A stretch of 64,000 nucleotides of DNA, from assembly GCA_030041305.1 (NCBI GenBank), contig JASHOC010000235.1:1-64000 (forward strand), in the 5' to 3' direction. Position 1 is the stretch's first letter, and each line of letters opens with the position of its first letter. Source of the DNA: Acidobacteriaceae bacterium. GTDB taxonomy: Bacteria > Acidobacteriota > Terriglobia > Terriglobales > Acidobacteriaceae. The notes under the pieces are model-generated. The model made no database searches, was not told where the DNA came from, and worked only from the letters and a program-made list of their open reading frames with translations. Shown here piece after piece: positions 20,466-30,240 of the stretch. The position numbers and the translations under genes are program-made.

Positions 20466-21647
20466 TCATGGTTGAAATGTGAAGGAATTGATGATCATCT
20501 CATCGCCTGTGCCGCTGACCGGAGCGCTTCCATTCAACAGCCAAAGGCTGATATGGACGCGCTCTTGTCCGGGCGGATGAATGTAGCTGCCGGTATAAGT
20601 CCATTGATAGATAACGTCAGCTGACCTAGGCGCGCTTGACCACCGGTTCCAGGTGGTGAACGTTACATGATTACTTTGCCATTCCATTTGGGTCGTGAAC
20701 TGAGCAGTGGACGGTTGGGTGCAATACATGATATTGCCCGGCACGGTATACGGCTGGACGACGAATTGGGCATTGTAGGGTACGGGAACGAGGCCTCCAA
20801 CGCCGCTGTATTCGTTATCCAGTTCCTGGCCGGAAGCGACGTAAATGAACAACGGGGCGGCAACTGTATTCGTGTCAAGCTGATCGAGATGCGAGCTCAC
20901 TTGGACTGTGTACGTGCCATAACCAAGGGACTGAGTGAGGTAAACCTCGCCGCACTGCCAGATGCCATCGATCTGGTTGATCTTCAAGTGCAGGCCGTCG
21001 GCTGCCATGTTGACGACCGATGTGTCATTGGTCCAGAAGTTGGGGCCTGGATCGAACTGGTCGCCCGACGAGTTGCCGGTCGTCTTGATGCCCCAGGTGT
21101 AGCCGCTGAATTGGAGGCTAATCGGTCCTGACGGGTAATTCGTCCAGGCCAAAACGCCTGGATCGAGCGCTGGGTCAGTAATCTCCGTCGCCGCAGGTGT
21201 GTAGCTCGCCGGATTGACGAGCAAAACCACAAGGCTGCTCCACGGGTTGGTTGAGCTCTGCCATGCTCCGCTCGCGGAAATATTGGTGAATGGTGCATCG
21301 ACCAAAGGTTGGACATACCATTCATTTGTAAGGGCAAAGATTACAATTTTATCCGTTGAATTGTCGGCGTTGCACACGTTGCCAGAGAGCTTAGTCGCGC
21401 CGCTCGTGGGTGTATTGAGAGTGACGGTTGGCTGCCCACCTGGCGAGGAGCTACATCCGCCACCTCCGCCACCGCCGCCACCACCTCCGCCACCTCCGCC
21501 GCATGAAGTCAGACCCGACGCGATCGCCACAACGTACAGGGTTCCCAGGAGCAAAACACGACGAAGCACTTGTGCCCGGCGGGCTCCTGCGGTAAGTGTC
21601 ATCGCTTGAATGACCGCACGCAAAGAGTCGAATCGCAGGAATCTCAT
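20466..21647 (-). CDS. Secreted lipoprotein with poly-Gly linker and GH16/concanavalin-like fold
   Basis: Signal peptide with lipobox-like LTSC, 15-Gly run, then QFSGYTWGIKTTGN...DGLHLKI...YGTYTVQVSSHLDQL. Confidence 0.7.
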   Translation of the reverse strand: MRFLRFDSLRAVIQAMTLTAGARRAQVLRRVLLLGTLYVVAIASGLTSCGGGGGGGGGGGGGGGCSSSPGGQPTVTLNTPTSGATKLSGNVCNADNSTDKIVIFALTNEWYVQPLVDAPFTNISASGAWQSSTNPWSSLVVLLVNPASYTPAATEITDPALDPGVLAWTNYPSGPISLQFSGYTWGIKTTGNSSGDQFDPGPNFWTNDTSVVNMAADGLHLKINQIDGIWQCGEVYLTQSLGYGTYTVQVSSHLDQLDTNTVAAPLFIYVASGQELDNEYSGVGGLVPVPYNAQFVVQPYTVPGNIMYCTQPSTAQFTTQMEWQSNHVTFTTWNRWSSAPRSADVIYQWTYTGSYIHPPGQERVHISLWLLNGSAPVSGTGDEMIINSFTFQP

Positions 21648-22105
21648 ATCGCCAGCCTCTGCTCGAAATTCACGAAGCGTTGGCGGGAAGTCTGGACACT
21701 AGAAGCAATCTCGTGGATGAATCGAATCAGTCAACATCAGCCGTAAGTTGTTGAATTAATGTCCACCGCTTCATTTCCGTTCTTGAGCGCTGCGTTTTTT
21801 CAAGTTTTCACTCCCGCTCATTTACAAGAACTTGTACCGTGGTTATCGAACTTGATTCATCCATGGGAGCGCTTCTAGGAGTGAAGGGAGATGGAAAAGC
21901 CTCACTATGGGTTTCCCCTTTTGCTCCTAGGATTGGGCAGGTATACATCAGATTGTTTCCGTTGGTACTGGCGTTCTTGAAACCCTTCGTGCAGGGCGCA
22001 TCCGCAAATCCAGGGATAACGATTCCCCGCCGGTAACCTGGCAGACGGAGGTCGGAAATCAGCGCTTCTAAACGGCTTCTCAGGGTCCCGATTTCCCACT
22101 CTTTA

Positions 22106-22438
22106 TCAAATGCTTGCCATTGGCCGATCATCGTCGGTAACCGCCTTGGCCAACACCGATTTGCCGATGCTGCCCATTCCGGCATGCGCGGTGAGGGCGA
22201 TGGAGTGGCGTTGGTCTTCGCTAAACAGCGCGACGCGCAGGGCTGCAGGGCGAGCAGGGCTGCAGGTCACCCCAGGTTGTTGGCAACGCGCGGAGGGGCG
22301 CAGAGGTAGGTGATCGGTAATCGCTTCGGGCAGTATGCGGTGCTGACTACCGGGCAGCCCTGTTGCTGTGTTAACAGACTGGAACGCGAGTTCGGCACCG
22401 CTAGGGCGCGGTGGAGACGGCGGCGACCCCGTGGGCAC
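22106..22438 (-). pseudogene. NB-ARC-like NTPase fragment
   Basis: SIALTAHAGMGSIGKSVLAKAV P-loop followed by loss of frame. Confidence 0.45.
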
Positions 22439-22834
22439 AAGCCCACGGAAATCGGCGCATATTCCACCAAATGCGATCGGGGTCGGCTATCACGCCGTCA
22501 ATTCATCGAGCGCCTTCCGCATTCCTTCCAGCCACTGATTCCAAAGGCTCCCAAATTCGAGGCCAAGCTCGTATTCCGCCTGGTACGGCACAAACGCGCG
22601 GGGGCCGTACAGGAAAGCACGCCGTTGTCCAACGCCTCATACCCGATGCCTCTGCTCTCCAACTGCCGCTTCGCATATTCGTGCCCGTTCAGGCACAGCT
22701 AGGCGTTATAGGGAAAGTAGGAGCAGAACTTCAGAAAAAACGGCCCGAAGTTCCGATCCAGGCAGTAGAAATAGTAATGATTCACCAGGGCTGTGGACTT
22801 CACGATCCAGGCATAGCGCTTATAGGTTCGTGGG

Positions 22835-23146
22835 TTATGGGTTGTGGCGTTTCTCGGTGCGGTAGACAGTGCACTTCTCCTGCGCCTTTCCCACAAAGAC
22901 TACAACTTCGTCGTGCGGGAAAGCGGCCCGGCGCTGGTTAGCGATCCCGATCGCCATATGCACAGGGTCGCGGTTGATCGATCCGGCATAGATCAGCATC
23001 GCCAGACTGCGAGCGATCTCCCGCAACAACTCCCGGCAGCGCTGGCCCACTTCCCCTTCCAGAACCTGATATCGGCATTTCGTCGACCATACTAGGTGAT
23101 ACTTACAATCCCATACCGTGTGACTGCCACGCTTGTAGTCTTCCAT
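22835..23146 (-). pseudogene. tnpA: IS200/IS605-type Y1 transposase remnant (TnpA), chimeric
   Basis: MEDYKRGSHTVWDCKYHLVWSTKCRYQVLEGEVGQRCRELLREIA; expected HUH motif reads DPVHM (PVH); frame then continues into unrelated sequence. Confidence 0.8.
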
Positions 23147-23245
23147 CCCTCCAAGCCTAGTCCCATCCGTCGCCTAAAGGCGAGGGGTTTACCGATCCCC
23201 TATCGGGGACTCTAAAAATCAGACATTCTCTCAAAGTGTCGTTCT

Positions 23246-24643
23246 TTAGCGGGCTGTTCGAAAAACTGGCAAGATGCCTTCGAAGTGTCTGAGAATGGAC
23301 CAAGCTTCGATTTGGTCTACGAGCTCCATCGCGATAGTTACGGCAATGAGCGCCATTTCGCCACCGAAATAGACGTGCACTCCTAAACCTCTCATCACTA
23401 AGTCCATGTGGGAAGAAACTAACATGCCGTCGATCCATCCACCGACGAGCGGAAGATGCTGTAGCCTTATGCCCCAAAACATCAAGTCCGGGACGATACA
23501 CAGAATTGTGAGATAGATGCCATCCGCAACCGCGATCCTGATAATAATATCATTGATGAAATCTGCCGTCCTGGGCCCAGGCATAATGCCCGGAATGAAG
23601 CTTCCTTCTTTAATTAGATTGTCGGCTATTTTCTTCGGGTCAAAAATAACAGCGGAATATAGAAGACAAAAGAAATTGATACATGCTGGCAATAAAACAT
23701 AGTAAAGCGGCTCACCGACCTGGGTGGTCTCCAAAAGAGACGTCATCCAGCTACCTCGATTTACCCGAAACAACTCTAGCAGTGCCCCTGGAATACTCAT
23801 TAATACGAGCGCGTAGAATAGAGGGCGAGCACCACCGGGGCTCAATCTGATAGGCATATACATATGACGAGAGCTGCCCCCCAATATTCTCCTGCCCCTT
23901 ATCTCCTTATCCTGTTGGATCGGTATTCGCCGCTCCGCGCGCTCCACCAATACGATGAATGGGACAACAGCTACCATCACGGCGCTGATGACTATCATTG
24001 TGATCACATTCCACTGGTGCGTCACAGCGTAGTTATAATAGACGGTGTCGGCAGCCGCCGGTAACTTCGTGACGATTCCTGTCAAGACCAGCATCGAAGA
24101 ACCGTTGCCGATGCCGCGCTCGCCGATCTGTTGGCTTATCCAAGTTATGAATGCCGACCCGGCAGTCATCGAGACGGTCGCCAATATCAAAAATCTGATC
24201 CCGGGTTGAATTACGACGCCCGACCGTGTGCGCAGGAGTAGTATTGCCGCACCTAAAGATATCAGAAAGGTTATGACGACGGATGTATGCGGGGTCCACC
24301 GATTAATCTTGCGCCGTCCCGCCTCGCCTTCCGAGCCAGCCTTCTTGAGGTTGGGAACCACCAAGCACAAGATTTGAATGATGATCTCTGCCGCGATGGT
24401 GGAAAGTCCACCGAGTGCGAAAATCGAGAGATGTTTGATATTCCCCGCCGCAATCGTATCCAGGAAGCCGAGAGCTGAAGACGAAGCTCCTCCGAAGGGG
24501 ATCTCCCACGCCCGAATATTGACGCCCGGAATTGGGATGAAGCCGCCCAGCCGGTACAGGGCTAACATGAACAGCGTGAATAGTATGCGGTTTCGATACT
24601 GCCGGTACCGAAAAACATTTCCGAAGGTGCTCGCATGAATCAT
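23246..24643 (-). CDS. secY: SecY-like preprotein translocase subunit (orphan paralogue)
   Basis: 465 aa, many TM segments; LFTLFMLALYRLGGFIPIPGVN, LVVPNLKKAGSEGEAGRRKINRWT, DFINDIIIRIAVADGIYLTILCIVP. Confidence 0.85.
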   Translation of the reverse strand: MIHASTFGNVFRYRQYRNRILFTLFMLALYRLGGFIPIPGVNIRAWEIPFGGASSSALGFLDTIAAGNIKHLSIFALGGLSTIAAEIIIQILCLVVPNLKKAGSEGEAGRRKINRWTPHTSVVITFLISLGAAILLLRTRSGVVIQPGIRFLILATVSMTAGSAFITWISQQIGERGIGNGSSMLVLTGIVTKLPAAADTVYYNYAVTHQWNVITMIVISAVMVAVVPFIVLVERAERRIPIQQDKEIRGRRILGGSSRHMYMPIRLSPGGARPLFYALVLMSIPGALLELFRVNRGSWMTSLLETTQVGEPLYYVLLPACINFFCLLYSAVIFDPKKIADNLIKEGSFIPGIMPGPRTADFINDIIIRIAVADGIYLTILCIVPDLMFWGIRLQHLPLVGGWIDGMLVSSHMDLVMRGLGVHVYFGGEMALIAVTIAMELVDQIEAWSILRHFEGILPVFRTAR

Positions 24644-25780
24644 TGCGATCTCATTTGCGCGCCCCTTTCCCGGGAAGAGGTTCTGGAGGGGCGTGCCGGG
24701 CGGATGGCGCGTGGAAGCTGCGATATAAGTATAGCGGGGAGCTTGTTTCTTGCGGGTCCACGCGGTCTGATTAATGGAATCCAGCGTCGACGGGACGGGA
24801 AACGATGGCGCTGGTTAAAAAGAGGTCGCCGGGTTGATTCCGCCACCCGGCGGGTGTCTCTATGTGGAAGGGGGCCCACTCATCGAGTCGGTCGCGCTTC
24901 TGCTGTGAGGCGAGATGGGAATCCGTGCCCAATTCATTCGCGGCCTTATCGCGATGAGTGGGTCGCGAAGCCTTGCCGTCCAATTCGACTCGATTTCAAC
25001 GGTCCCTCGAAGGCCGGTCGGTTAGTGGTTGAAGCTGCTCCTTGGGTACTGCTCAGGCGACGCGACCGGCCCCCGCTTCACGGGGTTTCGGTGGATATAG
25101 CGGATCACCTCCGGAAGGGCCTCTTCGCCGCCGAAAAAAAACAGGCTCTGCTGTCAATTTTCCCTGCGCCCGGCGACTAAGGGGTGAACGATCCAGTGCG
25201 CCAGGCAAGCGCTGCTGGACGCCAACCGAAGGAGGAGCGTACGAAACCATCTGTTTGGGATATTACGAGCGGGCACCGAGCAAGAGAGCGCGGTGTCAGC
25301 CAACGCGCCTCTATCTTTCGGACCCGTTCCGCTCCAAGGTTCTGCCAATAGGTTTTTTTCCCATCCTCGGTCTCGGCTTTTCTGTTCTCCTCGCCTTCAT
25401 GGTTGTGTCGCAGTCCTGCCAGGTCCTCACGCCAAACGCATCCCGTTTAGCCCAGTCGAGCGCCGTCGTAAGCGATCTATTTTCAGGCATCCACAGCCTC
25501 GCCACCCACTATGAGATGATCCTCACTGCCGTCTTCGCCATCGGCTCGGTCATCGGCTTAATCGTTTTCCTCTACTGCGCGGCCCGTCTCACCTGGACAG
25601 CCTTGAGGGCAAAATAGACTGTTGCACTAGGCCCCTCCATAGATTGGCGCTGATGATTGCGTCTCACAAAGGACCCGATTTGAGACATACGGAATTTTCA
25701 TTTCACGATTTTCTCTCGAAGCGCGCGTAGCTCTCGCCCATATTTCGGGGCTCGCCCGGCTAAATGGTGCCAGGCTACTG

Positions 25781-26620
25781 TCATTTTTCCCTCTCATAAA
25801 CCGGAATGATTATCGCCGCTTGGACTGCCATATCAAACTCGCTCACGAAGGCTCTGGCGATAAATCCACGAGACTCGTTGATGTTACCGATATCGCTTCG
25901 GTACAGTAGCTCGCCGGTTCCGCAATCCGTGATGTTGATCTCAATGCTGGAACCGCTCGCTACTTGAATGCCGATGTCTTTCTTGCGAAAATCCTTCAGC
26001 GTTGCGTCGACTACGGCATCCGCCCCGAGGACCTTACATGCCTTCATTCGATCCGGATTCAAGGTCTCATCCTCCGAGAGACCGGCGGTTCTAAGCTTCT
26101 GCCGTACCTCCTCCAATCTGATAATCGGATAGTGCCCGTACCTCAAGTCGTCTTCAACTGCCTTGGCCAGCTTTTCGTCGACAGCGAGCCCGCCGCCTTT
26201 TGTCTCCCTTGCATCTTGCACGCTGACGATAGCCGTGAGACTTGGCTGGTCCTCGTCAATTTTTGGGTTGTGATAGACCTTAGCCTTTCGGGGATTCGCA
26301 CCCGCCTTGGTTAGCATCGTCACCGCGTCTGGGCACTTTAGCCGGTACTGTTTTTTGAGCCCGAACCTGGTTCGGGCAAGCGGGTAAACGTCTTGGGATG
26401 CGCGACTGAGAACGTCGAAGCCTGTGGCGTCTATTGCATTGACGTCGGTTCCCGCGTCAATCAGTGATTTCATTTTAGTTAAGTCACAGGAACTTGCAGC
26501 AGCTATCAACCGGCCGGTATCCGTCGTGGGTGCTTGCTTTGTCTTGGCTTCAGCTGTCCAGCCGAAGGCAGTTATAGAAGCCAGCAGAACCAGCATTGCA
26601 AACGCTCTTACCCTTGTCAT
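25781..26620 (-). CDS. Secreted ankyrin-repeat-containing protein
   Basis: Signal peptide; ASSCDLTKMKSLIDAGTDVNAIDATGFDVL ankyrin-like. Confidence 0.6.
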   Translation of the reverse strand: MTRVRAFAMLVLLASITAFGWTAEAKTKQAPTTDTGRLIAAASSCDLTKMKSLIDAGTDVNAIDATGFDVLSRASQDVYPLARTRFGLKKQYRLKCPDAVTMLTKAGANPRKAKVYHNPKIDEDQPSLTAIVSVQDARETKGGGLAVDEKLAKAVEDDLRYGHYPIIRLEEVRQKLRTAGLSEDETLNPDRMKACKVLGADAVVDATLKDFRKKDIGIQVASGSSIEINITDCGTGELLYRSDIGNINESRGFIARAFVSEFDMAVQAAIIIPVYEREK

Positions 26621-27117
26621 TTCTGAACTCCTTCGCCTTTCAATAGGACTTGTGACCTATGCATTTTTCTGTCCTTGGTAGTTCGGGACGCCACCAGGAT
26701 CTTCCCCGTGTGGCTGCCTGAATGTGGAGGCAAGAAGTCGACCGTTAGGGTAAATTCGGTGTTGGGGGGCATTGTCATTGGCAGCTTGACGGGAGACGAG
26801 AGTCGGAATCCGCCTGCCCGCACTTCCAATGTCTGAATCTCGGCGGGTGAGGAAGTCCCATTTGAAATGATGATCACATTCATGACCTGCTGAGTCACTT
26901 TCACTTTACCGAAATTCAGCTGTCGGGGCCCTACACTAAAAACGCCGGTGGGCGCTTTCATCGTCCTCAGTAAGACGGCCGAGGTTCCATTGAAAATACC
27001 TTGGCCCAAACCTGCGCCTGGGTTTTGTGCAATCGTCCCAGGTGAAATGGCGACGAGAATCACAGCGACGGACAGTTGGAGACCCGCGTTCAAGCTTGTG
27101 CCGCAGCGGGCATTCAT
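26617..27117 (-). CDS. Secreted choice-of-anchor-D / ASH-like domain protein
   Basis: LNFGKVKVTQQVMNVIIISNGTSSPAEIQTLEVRAGGFRL...LPPHSGSHTGKILVAS; AAGGAG before ATG; 4-nt ATGA overlap with the next gene. Confidence 0.7.
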   Translation of the reverse strand: MNARCGTSLNAGLQLSVAVILVAISPGTIAQNPGAGLGQGIFNGTSAVLLRTMKAPTGVFSVGPRQLNFGKVKVTQQVMNVIIISNGTSSPAEIQTLEVRAGGFRLSSPVKLPMTMPPNTEFTLTVDFLPPHSGSHTGKILVASRTTKDRKMHRSQVLLKGEGVQK

Positions 27118-27650
27118 GGGCATCTCCTTCTTGAGCGTCGAATAGCTCAAAATGTATCCCTATTCAGCGGTACTGTGATGGGCAGTCAGGCTTTCAACGG
27201 GATGCCCGCAAATGATACGCCGCATGACCAGAACCCGCAAGTGGTCTCATGTGGTATTTCCATCTTGGCGACGAGGTTACGGTCACGCTACTCCCAACTT
27301 CCCCGATGGTTCCAGGTTACTTGAAATTCTTGATTCCGAGCGCGTTCGAGAGTCTTCGTGGCCCGGAGACGGAGGCCGGGGCATCAGCTCATTCGTCGAA
27401 AAATGTCGCCGCAGTGCGGCTACCGCGATGGCGAAGACCGGCAGTACGGAGCCGATCACCTGAAAGTGGGCCGCTCCACCCTCTACTGGGTGCTGAACTG
27501 TTGAAGGGCGAAATGAGCTGTCCCATCATCGCTGTCGCCGATACCACAGGACCCTCCCGCGTCACCGCAGCACTTCCGACGAGGAGGGTGACGATGTTGC
27601 GCAAGAGACCCATTTTAATACCACCTCAGTGCGGTATCATCGCGAACATC

Positions 27651-28352
27651 ATGTACAGATTTGCCCCCTTTACGGTTGTTGGCGCGATAGTCTTCCTGCT
27701 TGTACCTTGCATTGGCTCGGCTCAACAATCCTTTCCGCTCGATTCCATCGATGGATTACGGCCTTATGATGTCACCGTTGAGGCGACAACCTATAAAGGC
27801 CGCAAAGCCGTTCGCGTGTTCCCAGAAAAGGCCGCCAACTTAGAACTGGTCACTCCGAAAAATGGAGAAGGTGGCGGAGTCGTTGTGCTTCCGGCGACAT
27901 TTCACGACGGCACGATTGAGGTAGAAGTCGCGGGAAAACCTCGCCAAGGAGCGTCGTCGGACGCGCGAGGATTCGTTGGTGTGGCGTTTAGGGTTGCTGA
28001 TAATCCAACTCAGTACGAATGCTTCTACATTCGCCCGACAAACGGTCGCGCCCCCGACCAACTGCGGCGGAATCATTCTGCACAGTATATTTCCATGCCG
28101 GAGTACGAGTGGTCACGGCTTCGGCAAGAAACTCCCGGCGTCTACGAGTCATATGTTGACCTGGTTCCAGGCGAGTGGACAAAAATCAAAATTACAGTAA
28201 GGGGCCCAAAGGCAGAGCTATATGTCAATGGTTCCACACAGCCGGTGTTGATTGTGAACGACCTGAAGCATGGCGACAGCAAAGGCGCTGTTGCTTTGTG
28301 GATTGGGTTAGGAACAGAGGGCTATTTCAGCGATTTGCAGATATCAGAGTGA
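27651..28352 (+). CDS. Secreted LamG/3-keto-disaccharide-hydrolase-like protein
   Basis: Signal peptide; GTIEVEVAGKPRQGASSDARGFVGVAFRVADNPTQYECFYIRPTNGRA...WTKIKITVRGPKAELYVNG. Confidence 0.75.
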   Translation: MYRFAPFTVVGAIVFLLVPCIGSAQQSFPLDSIDGLRPYDVTVEATTYKGRKAVRVFPEKAANLELVTPKNGEGGGVVVLPATFHDGTIEVEVAGKPRQGASSDARGFVGVAFRVADNPTQYECFYIRPTNGRAPDQLRRNHSAQYISMPEYEWSRLRQETPGVYESYVDLVPGEWTKIKITVRGPKAELYVNGSTQPVLIVNDLKHGDSKGAVALWIGLGTEGYFSDLQISE

Positions 28353-28442
28353 TGTGGCGTTCATGACCCACAAAGGACCCTTTGTGAGACGGTCTCTCAG
28401 CTACTCGGCGTGTCGTTCGCCCAAATATAGCCAACCAGATAG

Positions 28443-28595
28443 CCTAACCCGGCGTAGCCGGAACCAAAACCTGGCATTTTCCCGAAAGTTGGAGCCTTTG
28501 AAAAAATGCCGAAATCCCGCATGAATACTGACCGAAACGTACATCGCCAGAAATATTCTGCGCAAAATGTGCAGGATTCAAATGGATAGGTACTA
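28443..28595 (-). repeat. 153-bp interspersed repeat, copy 1
   Basis: Reverse complement is identical by eye to 36567-36719. Confidence 0.9.
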
Positions 28596-28851
28596 ATAGG
28601 ATTGCAGCCAATGCGACCACCCTCCCAGAACTATTGAATCCTCGAATGTGAAGGTATAATGAAGAACCCAAAAAGGGCAGCCCAAAGCAGAGGCATACTT
28701 TGCCAATGAGCGTTGGATTTATAAGCCGTACGTCTGCTGGCTTCCCGGCCCGTACCAAGAACGTGGCTCGAAACGCCCCATAGCAAAAAGCAATCGTGAG
28801 CAACCCGCTGACGAACATAACTGCATGGACGGCAATGATTACAGCAAACAT
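28444..28851 (-). CDS. Small membrane protein whose C-terminus is encoded by repeat copy 1
   Basis: Two TM-like segments, then LNPAHFAQNISGDVRFGQYSCGISAFFQRLQLSGKCQVLVPATPG from the repeat. Confidence 0.4.
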   Translation of the reverse strand: MFAVIIAVHAVMFVSGLLTIAFCYGAFRATFLVRAGKPADVRLINPTLIGKVCLCFGLPFLGSSLYLHIRGFNSSGRVVALAAILLVPIHLNPAHFAQNISGDVRFGQYSCGISAFFQRLQLSGKCQVLVPATPG

Positions 28852-28976
28852 GTCCAGGAATCGGCGGCCCGCTACTGACCGCTCAATTTATTATGTCTCA
28901 CGTTATCAGGGTCGGCCCAAAAGAAAACTGACCCGGCCCTCGCAAAGGAACTCTGTCGGAAATCCCGAAATTTACC

Positions 28977-29498
28977 CTATTTGGGAGTCGGGTGTTTGAC
29001 GTTGAGCACATAAAAGATGTTTTCGTCGGGAGCCCCATCAGGCCAGACTTTCTCCTCTTTATGGGTAAAAACGAAGCCATGCTTTTGATTTGCATGCTTG
29101 GAGGAGAGATTTGAGGCGCGATGGGAAACGATTATGGTTTCTATTGTGGGGTGTCCCGTTGCCCACGCTATTCGTGTCTGATACATCATCTTCGAATAAC
29201 CCCTTCCTCGGATTCGCGGTTCAAGCCACGAACCCCATAGAACTGCTCTTCTCTTTGTTGGGTCGCCTCGATCAACCGCAATTCCGGTCATGCCGATAGG
29301 TGCGGCATCATCTTCATACACTAGGAAGATGGCGGTATCGTCTGTCTGAAGCCAGCTTTTCCATTCGGCTTCGGTCATCGCAGCTTCTTTTTGATAGTTA
29401 GAGCCAAATACCCCAGGATCGGACTGAAGGGCTTTGAGGCGCATTGAACGCAGGTCTTGCCAATCATTTTCTGTTATCCGTTTGATGGAGACACTCAA
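28977..29498 (-). CDS. GNAT family N-acetyltransferase
   Basis: IKRITENDWQDLRSMRLKALQSDPGVFGSNY...LEPRIRGRGYSKMM. Confidence 0.85.
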   Translation of the reverse strand: MSVSIKRITENDWQDLRSMRLKALQSDPGVFGSNYQKEAAMTEAEWKSWLQTDDTAIFLVYEDDAAPIGMTGIAVDRGDPTKRRAVLWGSWLEPRIRGRGYSKMMYQTRIAWATGHPTIETIIVSHRASNLSSKHANQKHGFVFTHKEEKVWPDGAPDENIFYVLNVKHPTPK

Positions 29499-29639
29499 TT
29501 TAAGTCACCGTGAAAGTGGTTGATGAGAAGACGATAGCAGCGAGGTGCGGAGCAAGGGAAGGGCGAAACCTGCCGGGGGGCTGTTGAAACAATGGCTCTG
29601 TGGAAGCGTCTGTTTTGCTGCCACGTTTCAAACTGCTCT

Positions 29640-30120
29640 AAGCGTAGCGCGAATTCTCAAATTTTGCCCTTTATGAAATATGGTGCTCCAGGAACTGCGG
29701 ACCATGGGGCACCCGGAGTTCCTCTTCCGAACGAAACTTCCTTTCGCCTCGGCAGGTAATCCTTGGCGGCCCGGCCCGCGTAATCGCGGAGTTTGCGCTG
29801 GTCGGCACTGAGAGCGCCCGGATCGCGGTCGAGCAGCCACAGCGGGTCGGGGTTTAGAGTGACCCTGGCGGCCTCGCCCTGGCCCAAGTTCTGAAGCGTA
29901 CGGAACAGGTTCCACGCAGAGATGAAGGTATCCGGGTGCTCGGGCCCGAACACGGCGGCGGATTTCGAGCGCCTCTTCCTGCGGCTAGCGCACCCCGGCT
30001 AAATCGTCGTCGCCCGAAAAGGTCAACACCGTATACGGGGTATCGGGCCCAGAGCACGGCGGCGATTTGCATACGCCTCTCAAGCAGTTTAGCCAGACTC
30101 CGCATGTTATCGTGTTTTGA
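29640..30120 (-). pseudogene. Decayed tetratricopeptide (kinesin-light-chain-like) fragment
   Basis: FGPEHPDTFISAWNLFRTLQNLGQGEAA with upstream repeats in a different frame. Confidence 0.5.
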
Positions 30121-30240
30121 GAATTGAATTCCCTGGTCTGCGAGGAAGAAACTTGGCGCTGAATTGGTCGACGTCGACGGGCCGGAGCCGAAAGGCGAGG
30201 AAAGCGTCATCGCGATTTGTCATTGGCGCGGAGAAGGGTG

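Noticed and set aside
25042-25617. 191-aa ORF with two TM-like segments at the C-terminus
   Set aside because: N-terminal half is compositionally non-coding and the start is unclear; at most a small membrane protein.
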